The notes beneath the pieces are model-generated. The model saw nothing but the letters and a program-made list of their open reading frames with translations. It was not told the DNA's origin and made no database searches. A stretch of 64,000 bases of DNA from an uncultured Flavobacteriales bacterium (GTDB taxonomy: Bacteria; Bacteroidota; Bacteroidia; Palsa-965): positions 35,964 to 99,963 of the forward strand of contig CAIQQJ010000106.1 in NCBI GenBank assembly GCA_903873905.1, given 5' to 3'. The position numbers and the translations under genes were made by a program. This document shows positions 8,152-15,982 of the stretch, in pieces (positions within the stretch are counted from its first letter, which is position 1; every line of letters begins with the position of its first letter).

Positions 8152-9710
8152 GACAATGGTTTTTCATTCAAGATGTATGGCAACCGCACATGAAAATTAC
8201 TTCCATGTCCCGGTTCACTTTCTACCCACACTTCACCACCGTGTTTTTCCACAATTGCTTTTACATAACTCAATCCGAGTCCAAAGCCTTTTACATCGTG
8301 AATATTACCGGTGGGAACGCGGTAAAGTTTTTCGAAAATCTTTTTCTGATTTTCGCGTGCGATTCCGATTCCATTATCCTGTACACAGAACTCAATTCCA
8401 TTGGCAAGGTCCTGGGTGTAGATTTTAATACTCGGTTTTACTGGTGTGTATTTAATCGCGTTATCAAGCAAGTTGTAAATAATATTTTGAATATGTGTAT
8501 GATCGGCATAAATTTCGTGCTTGTCCGCTTTAAGTTCAGCAGAAATTTCTCCTTCCTTTTTGTCAATTGCCAACTGCACACTTCCAATAGCCTGAAGAAT
8601 GATATCGTGCAAATCAATGTTGATCGGTTTGAGTTTGAAATTGCCTTTGTCGAGAAGTGCCGTTTGCAAAACATTTTCCACCAATATTCCCAATCGCTTA
8701 TTTTCTTCCTTGATCATGGTGAGATAACGATCAGTCCGTTCTTTCGTTTTGGAAATATCCTCATCCCCCAACACTTCGCAAGCAAGAGAAATGGTTGAAA
8801 TTGGCGTCTTCAGCTCATGCGTCATATTGCTGATAAAATCGTTTTTGATTTCTGAAAGATGTTTCTGTCGAAAAATGGTGGAGATGGAATAATAAAAAAG
8901 CCAAATGATAAACAGAATGAAAAATGCAGAGATGATCAGCATGATCCACATCGATTTTAAAATAAATCCTCTTTCATTTGGGAAATAAATTGACAACATT
9001 TTCGGCTGGGCAAACAAACTTTCCGCAGTAAGATTAACGCGATAGTGACTTGTAAGCAAACTGTCTTTTATTGAATTTCCAGTTGAACGTTTGCAATCGA
9101 AAGTACAAGGAGGGGAATTAAGAATAGCATAAACATAATGCGTATTGATCCCACGACTCACAAATTCATTTCGCAACAAAGAATCAACTAATGAAGTGTC
9201 AATGTAATTCGAGTAATCATTGTAAACATTAATGTGAACCACTTCATCAAAAAGATTGTTGAACATTCCTGCTGTGGCATTCAAATCATTCGGTGACGAA
9301 ATATTGGATGGCCGATGTGCATTCGCAGAAATGAGATTTGCCGAAACGTTGGCATTAAATTCGCGCCCAAGTGTATCTCCTGGATATGATTTTGTTCTTG
9401 AACTCGTGTTGCGTTTTCCTGCAGAATCAGAAACAAATTCTTCATACACATTCACTCTTCCCGATTGTGCCATATAAGGATTGGTCACAAAACTTTGCCG
9501 GCGATAACTGAGTTGACGACGCAAACGTAAACCCATTTGATTATGACTATATTTTTTTGAAACCTGCACCAAAGCCTCCCGCACATCCTGCGCGAAATGT
9601 TCACGCTTCTGATCTATCGCTCCGCTGATCCAATAATACTGAATCACGCAAAGCCCCATCAAGGCGGCACCTGCAAGAAACGTAATCAGTTTTGGCGATA
9701 CTATTTTCAT
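8148..9710 (-). CDS. Sensor histidine kinase
   Basis: A membrane histidine kinase that partners the response regulator encoded just downstream (4-bp overlap). TM1 lies near residues 5-28 (LITFLAGAALMGLCVIQYYW). An extracytoplasmic sensor domain of about 220 residues follows, then TM2 (WIMLIISAFFILFIIWLFYY). The HisKA motif is SNMTHELKTPIS, with the phospho-accepting His at about residue 298. The HATPase domain has YNLLDNAIKYTP (N box), DNGIGI (G1) and GFGLGLSYV (G2). ATG 9710 (MKIVSP) is preferred to an upstream in-frame start at 9728. The signal sensed is not evident. Confidence 0.93.
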   Translation of the reverse strand: MKIVSPKLITFLAGAALMGLCVIQYYWISGAIDQKREHFAQDVREALVQVSKKYSHNQMGLRLRRQLSYRRQSFVTNPYMAQSGRVNVYEEFVSDSAGKRNTSSRTKSYPGDTLGREFNANVSANLISANAHRPSNISSPNDLNATAGMFNNLFDEVVHINVYNDYSNYIDTSLVDSLLRNEFVSRGINTHYVYAILNSPPCTFDCKRSTGNSIKDSLLTSHYRVNLTAESLFAQPKMLSIYFPNERGFILKSMWIMLIISAFFILFIIWLFYYSISTIFRQKHLSEIKNDFISNMTHELKTPISTISLACEVLGDEDISKTKERTDRYLTMIKEENKRLGILVENVLQTALLDKGNFKLKPINIDLHDIILQAIGSVQLAIDKKEGEISAELKADKHEIYADHTHIQNIIYNLLDNAIKYTPVKPSIKIYTQDLANGIEFCVQDNGIGIARENQKKIFEKLYRVPTGNIHDVKGFGLGLSYVKAIVEKHGGEVWVESEPGHGSNFHVRLPYILNEKPLS

Positions 9711-9853
9711 TCCTAACAAAATTAACAATCAACAACCCTCCTAAAGCCGAATGAATCATGGGTTAACAATCTTTAACGGCACTAAAAATTAGGTAAAAAA
9801 GTGATTTAGGAGACATAAAACCAACTTATCATTCAATACAATCGGTAAAGAAT

Positions 9854-9861
9854 TACTTTTG
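9854..9861 (+). promoter_or_regulatory. Putative -7 box of the downstream T9SS protein gene
   Basis: TACTTTTG matches the Bacteroidota TAnnTTTG element and lies 19 nt before the ATG at 9881. It is in the spacer divergent from the histidine kinase gene. No good -33 TTG is present. Confidence 0.45.
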
Positions 9862-9880
9862 TAAAAAAAAAATAACCTAC

Positions 9881-11272
9881 ATGAAACATAAATTACTTTT
9901 TACCATTAGTCTGTTTGTTGCAATGGCAATGAGCGCTCAAACAATTCCGAACAGTGGATTTGAATTCTGGAACGCTTCTTCAATTGACAATCCATTGTAT
10001 TATCCACAAACTTCCAATCAACAGGCACTTCAAGCTGGCCTTCCGCAAAATGCGTTGAAAGTTACAGATCCACAACAAGGAACATTAGCCATTCAATTAA
10101 ACACGGTTACCAATGGCGTTGATACAATGTTTGGATATTTTCTCAATGGAGATCCAAATTCACTTGCTGGAGGAATTCCTTATTCACAACATCCAATTAC
10201 GCTAACGGGCTATTACAAATGCAACGTCATGGCGGGTGACACTGCTTTCGTTTTTATCGTTTTTAAACAAGGAGGAATTGCGGTTAGTCAGGATTTCGCA
10301 ATATTCACTGGTAATCATTCTTCCGCTTATGTACCATTTACACTCACTTTAACAATTCCTGCACTTGCAACTCCCGATAGCATAATCGTTGGGGCGGCAT
10401 CAAGCAATGCGTTTGTCAACCGTGGAATTCCAGGCAGCATGTTGCAACTTGATAATCTCACTTTCACTGGAGTTTCTAGTCAACCTACAATGATGAACGG
10501 AAGTTTTGAAAATTGGATTTCCATCAACACTAGCACGCCACAAAATTGGGGAACTGCAGGTGATTTGATTTATCAAACTAATGATGCACACACCGGAACT
10601 TACGCAGTGGAGATGAATACTTTTTCATATGGAGGTCCTAACGTAAGTCCTTCCTACATCACCAATGGAATTTTCCCTCCTCAATCAGGTCCACAAGGTG
10701 GGCGTCCTTACACTTTGTTGAATGATACACTTTGCGGTTGGTATAAATACATCCCAGTTGGCATTGACAGCGCAACAATTTACCTTTCAACATCTCAAAA
10801 TACAGTTGGTGTTGGAGGCGGAGTTCTTGGATTGCCCCCAGTTTCTGTTTATACATTTTTCTCGATGCCATTTTCAAGTTTCATGCAACCTGACACCTTG
10901 TTGATTGTTCTTGCATCAGGATACAATGGATCGGACGCTTCGAATGTTGGAAGTGTTTTCAAAGTCGATGATCTTTATTTGAAATCTTCTGCTGTTGGTA
11001 TTGCTGTTTTGAACTGGAATACTTTTGGAAAAGTTCAACTATATCCTAATCCTTCAAGTGTGGATTGTTGGATGGAATTCGACAATAATGAGAATTCCCC
11101 AATGAAAATGACAGTCACCGATGAACTTGGAAAAACAGTTTCTGAAATTGAAATAACAGGAACAGGACACCAGCGTCAGCACATTGACACGTCTGTTTTG
11201 TCAAAAGGAATTTATGTTGTTACCCTTACACAAAACGGAAATCATACTTCTAGAAAGCTTTTCGTAGATTAA
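9881..11272 (+). CDS. T9SS type A sorting domain protein with duplicated N-terminal domain
   Basis: A secreted protein of 463 residues. A signal peptide (LLFTISLFVAMAMSAQ) precedes two related halves, one beginning IPNSGFEFWN and the other MNGSFENWIS around residue 205. Each is a beta-rich domain of the kind seen in surface carbohydrate-binding or PCMD-like modules. The C-terminus is a type A T9SS sorting domain (VQLYPNPSSVDCWMEF ... KGIYVVTLTQNG ... RKLFVD). The ligand is unknown. It is expressed divergently from the two-component system, which might regulate it; that is inference. Confidence 0.8.
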   Translation: MKHKLLFTISLFVAMAMSAQTIPNSGFEFWNASSIDNPLYYPQTSNQQALQAGLPQNALKVTDPQQGTLAIQLNTVTNGVDTMFGYFLNGDPNSLAGGIPYSQHPITLTGYYKCNVMAGDTAFVFIVFKQGGIAVSQDFAIFTGNHSSAYVPFTLTLTIPALATPDSIIVGAASSNAFVNRGIPGSMLQLDNLTFTGVSSQPTMMNGSFENWISINTSTPQNWGTAGDLIYQTNDAHTGTYAVEMNTFSYGGPNVSPSYITNGIFPPQSGPQGGRPYTLLNDTLCGWYKYIPVGIDSATIYLSTSQNTVGVGGGVLGLPPVSVYTFFSMPFSSFMQPDTLLIVLASGYNGSDASNVGSVFKVDDLYLKSSAVGIAVLNWNTFGKVQLYPNPSSVDCWMEFDNNENSPMKMTVTDELGKTVSEIEITGTGHQRQHIDTSVLSKGIYVVTLTQNGNHTSRKLFVD

Positions 11273-11279
11273 AATTATT

Positions 11280-11366
11280 GGGTACGAATTACGAATTTTT
11301 GCGAATAAATACGAAAAATGAAAATGCAATTCGTAACTATTCGTTTTTGATTCGTAATTCGTACCC
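11280..11366. repeat. Inverted repeat between convergent genes
   Basis: A perfect 17-bp inverted repeat: GGGTACGAATTACGAAT (11280-11296) and its complement at 11350-11366. Related words lie between them (GCGAATAAATACGAA, TTCGTAACTATTCG). The right arm ends on the first base of the acetyltransferase stop codon (read TAG on the minus strand). It probably acts as a bidirectional terminator. A related copy lies at 32678-32758. Confidence 0.85.
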
Positions 11367-11908
11367 TATTTTTTCAACGACCATATCGCAGAATCCCACC
11401 AGCCTTTGTAAAAATAATTTTCCTTGTAATAGGCTTCCATTTGGAATCCTAATTTTTCAAGCACACGTTTCGAAGCCATGTGATCGGGAGTGATATTCGC
11501 CTCGATGGAATGTAAATTCATTTTATTGAATCCGAATTCAATTACAGCTTTAACGGCTTCCGTCATAATGCCCTTATTCCAAAATTCAGGATTCAATTCA
11601 TAACCCATATCGGCTCGGAAATGCTGATGAACTATTTTTTTGAATCCAACAGACCCAATTAATTTTCCGCTTTCCTTTTCCTCAATTCCCCATCGCACCC
11701 CATTTCCCTCCGCGAACAGTTTTTGCCAAGAATAAATTAATTTTTCGGCTTGTTTTATTTCTTCAAAAACAGGCTCGCCTCGTTGTAACATTACACGCGG
11801 ATCAGCATATAAATGGAAAATTATTGGAGCATCAATTCCCGATACCAAACGTAAGCGCAAACGTTCGGTATGTAATGCTGGGAATATTTTTGGAAAACTT
11901 AATTCCAT
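11366..11908 (-). CDS. GNAT family N-acetyltransferase (RimJ/RimL-like)
   Basis: A cytosolic acetyl-CoA-dependent acetyltransferase of about 180 residues. The N-terminal segment LHTERLRLRLV is the usual RimJ/RimL-type opening. Strand 4 carries IGSVGFKKI, followed by ADMGYELNPEFWNKGIMTEAV, which contains the pyrophosphate-binding region. The C-terminal SIEANITPDHMASKRVLEKLGF is the diagnostic motif of the group. The ATG at 11908 (MELSFP) is preferred to a TTG at 11932. The acceptor could be a protein N-terminus or a small amine and cannot be told from sequence. Confidence 0.88.
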   Translation of the reverse strand: MELSFPKIFPALHTERLRLRLVSGIDAPIIFHLYADPRVMLQRGEPVFEEIKQAEKLIYSWQKLFAEGNGVRWGIEEKESGKLIGSVGFKKIVHQHFRADMGYELNPEFWNKGIMTEAVKAVIEFGFNKMNLHSIEANITPDHMASKRVLEKLGFQMEAYYKENYFYKGWWDSAIWSLKK

Positions 11909-11982
11909 TTGATAGCTAAGATAATGGAACAATTGTTACAACAAATCATAAGGTCTTCTGCTTATCTTTACAATTCGAAATA

Positions 11983-12795
11983 ATGGAATACTTCGCCTAT
12001 CCTGCCGCCATCATCATGGGCATACTTCTTGGTTTAATCGGTGGTGGAGGATCTATCCTCACACTTCCTTTGCTCGTTTACCTGTTGCACATTCCAACAA
12101 CGGAGGCTACTACGTATTCACTTTTCATTGTTGGCCTTACCGCTTTTTTCGGTGCGTCCTATTATGTGAAAAATAATTTTGTCTGCTGGAAAACCATGTT
12201 GTTTTTTGGTGTGCCTTCCCTATCCGCCACCTATTTTACAAGAGCAAAAATTCTCCCTTCGTTTCCCAATACATTTTCAATTTTCGGTTCTGAAATATCC
12301 AAAGATCTTTTCATTATGATCTTATTTGCCGTATTAATGCTTGCCGCTTCCTATTCCATGATTCGCCCTCTGAAAGTTATTCGCCAAGGAGATTATCCTG
12401 AGACAAAACGTTATCGTTATGTATTAATTCTTCTTGGAGGATTAATGGTCGGAACAATTGTGGGAATGCTTGGTGCGGGTGGTGGGTTTTTAATTATTCC
12501 CACACTTGTTATTCTTGCAAATCTCCCAATGAAAAAAGCAATCGGAACTTCTTTGGGCTTGATCTTCATTAATTGCACAATTGGTTTTGGTGGCGATTTA
12601 TTTCACAGCGTCCATCCAGATTGGATTTTGCTTTTGAGATTCTCTGCCTTCTCTATTGTTGGAATGGCAATTGGTCTTTGGCTTTCACGCTATATTTCTG
12701 GAAACAAATTGAAACCGGCCTTCGGTTGGTTTATTCTCATAATTGGAATTTTCATTTTAGTAAAGGAATATTTAATTCATCATCAACATTCTTAA
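11983..12795 (+). CDS. TauE/SafE family sulfite/sulfonate transport protein
   Basis: An inner-membrane permease of 270 residues with about eight hydrophobic helices. Two Gly-rich repeats stand at the start of each half (GILLGLIGGGGSILTLPLLVY and GTIVGMLGAGGGFLIIPTLV), the hallmark of TauE/SafE transporters. These export sulfite, sulfonates or related sulfur compounds. The gene ends 10 nt before an MBL-fold/rhodanese gene, a common pairing in sulfide and persulfide detoxification, so its substrate is probably a sulfur oxyanion. The candidate -7 box TATCTTTA is at 11963-11970. Confidence 0.92.
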   Translation: MEYFAYPAAIIMGILLGLIGGGGSILTLPLLVYLLHIPTTEATTYSLFIVGLTAFFGASYYVKNNFVCWKTMLFFGVPSLSATYFTRAKILPSFPNTFSIFGSEISKDLFIMILFAVLMLAASYSMIRPLKVIRQGDYPETKRYRYVLILLGGLMVGTIVGMLGAGGGFLIIPTLVILANLPMKKAIGTSLGLIFINCTIGFGGDLFHSVHPDWILLLRFSAFSIVGMAIGLWLSRYISGNKLKPAFGWFILIIGIFILVKEYLIHHQHS

Positions 12796-12805
12796 AAAAT
12801 CCGCC

Positions 12806-14203
12806 ATGTACATTGAACAACTTTATACAAATTGTCTTGCCGAAGCGGCCTATTGGATTGAATCCGATGGCGAAGCTGCGGTCATTGATCCTCTTCGTGA
12901 AACGGAACCGTATTTGAAAAAAGCTGCTGAACGCGGAGTGAAAATTAAATACGTTTTCGAAACACACTTCCATGCCGATTTTGTTTCCGGTCATATCGAT
13001 TTGGCAAAAGCTACTGGTGCTACAATTGTTTTTGGTCCAACTGCCGAAACAAATTATGAAGCACACACTGCTGTTGATGGAGAGGAATTTTCATTGGGGA
13101 AAATTACTTTGCGCGTTTTGCACACACCCGGTCACACACCTGAATCTACTTGCTATTTATTGCTCGATGAAAATAAAAAAGAACATTCTGTCTTCACAGG
13201 AGATACCCTTTTTGTTGGCGATGTTGGCCGTCCCGATTTGTTGGATGGAAAAATGTCGAAAGAAACATTGGCTTCCATGTTGTATGATTCCTTGAACAAC
13301 AAATTAAAAAAATTGGGTGATGATGTAATGGTTTATCCTGCGCATGGTCCTGGAAGTTCTTGCGGAAAAAACATTGGCAAGGAAACCTGGTCTACCATTG
13401 GCGAACAGAAAAAAACAAATTACGCGATGTTGGAAAATGATCGTGAGAAATTTATTCTTGCCGTCACTGATGGACTTTCTGCGCCTCCACAATATTTTTT
13501 CAAGGATGCGATGATCAATAAAAAGGGTTATGAAAATATTGAAAATATTTTAGAACGAAACAGCATTCCACTCTCTCCTGAAAAAGCGAAACAAGCAATT
13601 GAAAATGGTGCGCTTGTTTTAGATACGCGCATTGCCGATAATTTTGAAACAGGATTTATTCCCGGCGCAATTAACATTGGTCTTGATGGAACTTTTGCCG
13701 TTTGGGTTGGAACTTTAATTGATATCAATGTTCCGATTTTAGTTGTTGCCGCTCCTGGAAAAGAAATTGAATCCATCCTGCGGCTTGCTAGAGTTGGATT
13801 TGAAAATGTTGTCGGTTTTCTGGAAGGTGGAATTGAAGCATGGGAAAAAGCGGGATTCCCAACCGAAACAATTCAGTCCATCAATCCCGACGAATTTGCA
13901 AAAGCAGTTCGCAGTAGAGAAAATGAAAGAACAATTTTGGATGTTCGTCGCCCAGGAGAATTTGAAGCGGGGCATGTGAAAGGCGCAAATCTTCTTTGCC
14001 TAACCAGTTTTTCCAATCCAAAGAATTTGTCAACGCTCTCATTGGAAAAACCATATTACATTCATTGCGGAGGTGGATACCGTTCCATGATTGCAGCAAC
14101 TATTCTGAAAGCAAAAGGCTTCACGAATATTGTGAATGTAAGACAAGGTTGGAGTGGAATTAAAAATCAGGATTTGCCTTTGGTGTTGCCGGAGAAAGTT
14201 TGA
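12806..14203 (+). CDS. MBL-fold hydrolase with two rhodanese domains (persulfide dioxygenase-like)
   Basis: A three-domain protein of 465 residues. The N-terminal metallo-beta-lactamase domain has THFHADF, HTPGHTPES, FTGDTLF and the final YPAHGPGSSC, which is the persulfide dioxygenase/glyoxalase-II-like pattern. Rhodanese domain 1 (about residues 255-355) lacks an active-site Cys: its loop reads VVAAPGKE. Domain 2 (about 365-460) has HCGGGYRS with the Cys in place. The likely role is oxidation of glutathione-type persulfide with sulfur transfer, with the adjacent TauE/SafE protein exporting the sulfite formed. A 25-bp copy of this gene's last codons is found 1.7 kb downstream. Confidence 0.92.
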   Translation: MYIEQLYTNCLAEAAYWIESDGEAAVIDPLRETEPYLKKAAERGVKIKYVFETHFHADFVSGHIDLAKATGATIVFGPTAETNYEAHTAVDGEEFSLGKITLRVLHTPGHTPESTCYLLLDENKKEHSVFTGDTLFVGDVGRPDLLDGKMSKETLASMLYDSLNNKLKKLGDDVMVYPAHGPGSSCGKNIGKETWSTIGEQKKTNYAMLENDREKFILAVTDGLSAPPQYFFKDAMINKKGYENIENILERNSIPLSPEKAKQAIENGALVLDTRIADNFETGFIPGAINIGLDGTFAVWVGTLIDINVPILVVAAPGKEIESILRLARVGFENVVGFLEGGIEAWEKAGFPTETIQSINPDEFAKAVRSRENERTILDVRRPGEFEAGHVKGANLLCLTSFSNPKNLSTLSLEKPYYIHCGGGYRSMIAATILKAKGFTNIVNVRQGWSGIKNQDLPLVLPEKV

Positions 14204-14206
14204 GTT
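14182..14206 (+). repeat. 25-bp direct repeat, copy 1 (3' end of the MBL-rhodanese gene)
   Basis: Spans the last codons and stop of the MBL-rhodanese gene (GGTGTTGCCGGAGAAAGTTT followed by GAGTT). It matches 15894-15918 at 24 of 25 positions in the same orientation. Confidence 0.85.
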
Positions 14207-14209
14207 GAC

Positions 14210-14256
14210 GATTTGAAAATTCGACATTCGATATTTTACATTGGATATTCGATATT
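14210..14256. repeat. 47-bp direct repeat, copy 1
   Basis: Matches 14738-14784 at 46 of 47 positions in direct orientation. It is built of ATTCGATATT and TTACATTGGATATTCG words. The two copies bound a 481-bp non-coding cassette. Confidence 0.88.
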
Positions 14257-14737
14257 CATTTTTCGCCTGCCTCCTGCCCCTTTTTTGCCTGTCCCTCTTT
14301 AAAAATCTGGGCGTGCCCTAAAGGTCGGGCTATCCGCTACAAGTCCGTCAACGCTAAATGCAAACGCACTTCGGGCTTTCCACTGCTATCCCTCACGCAA
14401 AAAACAATTGTAATACCATTAGCCAATATATAGTAGTCTGGCGTTTACATAACCTACAAACATTTTCTAAGGAAACTTTATAGCCTAATTTAATAATCGT
14501 GGAATAGGAAATTATCTAGTACATGAAACAGGCCGCTCCTACGGCGCTGATCATGAATTGAGAAAATTTTCAGCTCCAGAGGAGCGCCCCGTTTGTAATA
14601 AAAAATGCAAAAAATAATTAAAGCGCTGTAGGCGCGACCTGTTAGGTGCACACCAATAAATTGATTTGGAATCAGAGAAAATGAGATTGAATATTGGTCT
14701 ATATTATATTGGCAAGTGGTATAAATTGGCAATTAAT
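14257..14737. other. Non-coding cassette between two 47-bp direct repeats
   Basis: No credible gene is present. The cassette holds one copy of a modular dispersed repeat at about 14310-14406 (GGGCGTGCCC ... GGTCGGGCTATCCGC ... GGGCTTTCCACTGCTATCCC ... TCACGCAAAAAA). Related copies are at 42324-42426 and 48316-48397. It also holds three REP-like units at 14527-14643. Confidence 0.7.
14527..14643. repeat. Cluster of three REP-like units
   Basis: AGCGCTGTAGGCGCGACCTG (14622-14641, continuing TT) and its inverted relative at 14527-14548 agree at 19 of 22 positions. A third, direct relative lies at 14572-14594 (AGCTCCAGAGGAGCG then CCCCGTTT). Words of this type, a hairpin with a CCTGTT tail, are common between genes in Bacteroidota. 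They are probably REP-like sequences mobilised by RAYT transposases. None is coding. Confidence 0.65.
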
Positions 14738-14784
14738 GATTTGAAAATTCGATATTCGATATTTTACATTGGATATTCGATATT
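14738..14784. repeat. 47-bp direct repeat, copy 2
   Basis: Second copy of 14210-14256, with one mismatch. It ends 23 nt before the stop codon of the OmpA-family gene. Confidence 0.88.
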
Positions 14785-14807
14785 TACTTTCATTCACCAC
14801 ACATAAC

Positions 14808-15839
14808 TCAATAAAAAACAAATTCCACTCTTCTGTTTTTCGCAGGATCATTACTGATTGGTTTTGATGAACCATAACCTTTTGTTTTTATTCGCTTGGG
14901 AATTATTCCCTTTGAAATAAAGTAATTTGCAACAGCGCGTGCGCGTGCCTCCGAAAGTTTTTGATTCGCTTCTGGAGTTCCGGTATTATCTGTGTGACCG
15001 TCAATTTCAACTTTTAGGTTGGGTTGCTTTTTTAATTCTGAAATTATTTCATCCAAGGCAGGATAAGAATCAGCACTCAAAGTGGAATCACCTGTTTTGA
15101 AATGAATATTGTCTTTGACTATTTTTTTCCCTGGAGCGATGGCAGGAGATTCCTTGTCATTCGAAATGATCATTGAAAAATCGTCAAATAAGTAGGATGA
15201 GCCAAGTGTATGGCTTACGTTTTTTTTAACCGGTGGCTGCTTTTTAAAATTCCCAACAATAAAATATTTCTCACCACCAATTGCCGTATAGTATCCTGAA
15301 ATTTCAACCCATTTACACTTTTCCACAAACGCATTCTTTATGCCAATTTGCAACTGAGGTATTATGTAGGTCATTACATTATTGGTATTCTGCGAAACCT
15401 TACTCTTATTGAAGAAAACACCTACTGTATCAACCGCATACGTACTATGAAAACCGAGTGCCATATGCATTGAAAATTTATATCGTTTACCTAATTCAAG
15501 TGGTTTTGAAAACTCACCTCCAATATACATCCTCTCACCTCCATCCCAATACAAAGCCCCTTGAACATATGAATCTCCTGAGCAGGGTTTGGTTGGTTCA
15601 AGAAACCTAATCGGATCAAAATTTTCCGTCGTATCATAAAAATGAATGGAAGAATTGGTAGGAACATACCATCCTTTTATATTGTGATTGGCAAAACTAT
15701 CTGTTACGGAAATATTTGTTACAAATGTATCGTGCTCTTCAAATCCAGGGTTAATGACAAGGTTTTGAGAAAACAAAACAGAACCAAATCCTAAAATGAA
15801 GAAGAAGAAGAAGAAGAAACAAAATGATTTCCTGAACAT
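14808..15839 (-). CDS. OmpA family protein
   Basis: An envelope protein of 343 residues. A signal peptide rich in Phe (residues 1-25) is followed by a beta-rich N-terminal domain (NLVINPGFEEHDTF ... CSGDSYVQGALYW). The C-terminal OmpA-like peptidoglycan-binding domain (about 240-343) carries PALDEIISELKKQPNLKVEI, DGHTDNTGTPEANQKLSEAR and NRRVEFVFY. It probably anchors the outer membrane to the cell wall. The gene lies within a segment bounded by a 25-bp direct duplication of the 3' end of the preceding gene, suggesting arrival by insertion. The stretch of consecutive AAG/Phe codons near the start is low-complexity DNA. Confidence 0.88.
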   Translation of the reverse strand: MFRKSFCFFFFFFFILGFGSVLFSQNLVINPGFEEHDTFVTNISVTDSFANHNIKGWYVPTNSSIHFYDTTENFDPIRFLEPTKPCSGDSYVQGALYWDGGERMYIGGEFSKPLELGKRYKFSMHMALGFHSTYAVDTVGVFFNKSKVSQNTNNVMTYIIPQLQIGIKNAFVEKCKWVEISGYYTAIGGEKYFIVGNFKKQPPVKKNVSHTLGSSYLFDDFSMIISNDKESPAIAPGKKIVKDNIHFKTGDSTLSADSYPALDEIISELKKQPNLKVEIDGHTDNTGTPEANQKLSEARARAVANYFISKGIIPKRIKTKGYGSSKPISNDPAKNRRVEFVFY

Positions 15840-15893
15840 TATAAGTTCTGTTTTTAATTCATTACAAGTTAGATAAAATAAGGTTCTTCATTG

Positions 15894-15918
15894 GGTGTTG
15901 CTGGAGAAAGTTTGAGTT
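15894..15918 (+). repeat. 25-bp direct repeat, copy 2
   Basis: Copy of 14182-14206 (24 of 25), lying between the OmpA gene start and the next gene's terminator. In the MBL-rhodanese frame it would read VLLEKV and stop, against VLPEKV and stop in the intact gene. Confidence 0.85.
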
Positions 15919-15932
15919 TTAATTTAAACGAA

Positions 15933-15964
15933 AAAGAGCAAGAAAATAAATTTCCTTGCTCTTT
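15933..15964. terminator. Rho-independent terminator of the 727-residue T9SS gene
   Basis: AAAGAGCAAG (15933-15942) pairs with CTTGCTCTTT (15955-15964). On the minus strand the hairpin is followed by TTTTTCG. It lies 18 nt beyond the stop of the 727-residue gene. It could also have served the MBL-rhodanese gene before the OmpA segment arrived. Confidence 0.8.
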
Positions 15965-15982
15965 CCTTCAAAAACTCCAAAC

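Noticed and set aside
14490..14732. An 80-residue minus-strand open frame
   Set aside because: It runs through REP-like palindromes, has no family resemblance and contains repeat-derived low-complexity sequence.
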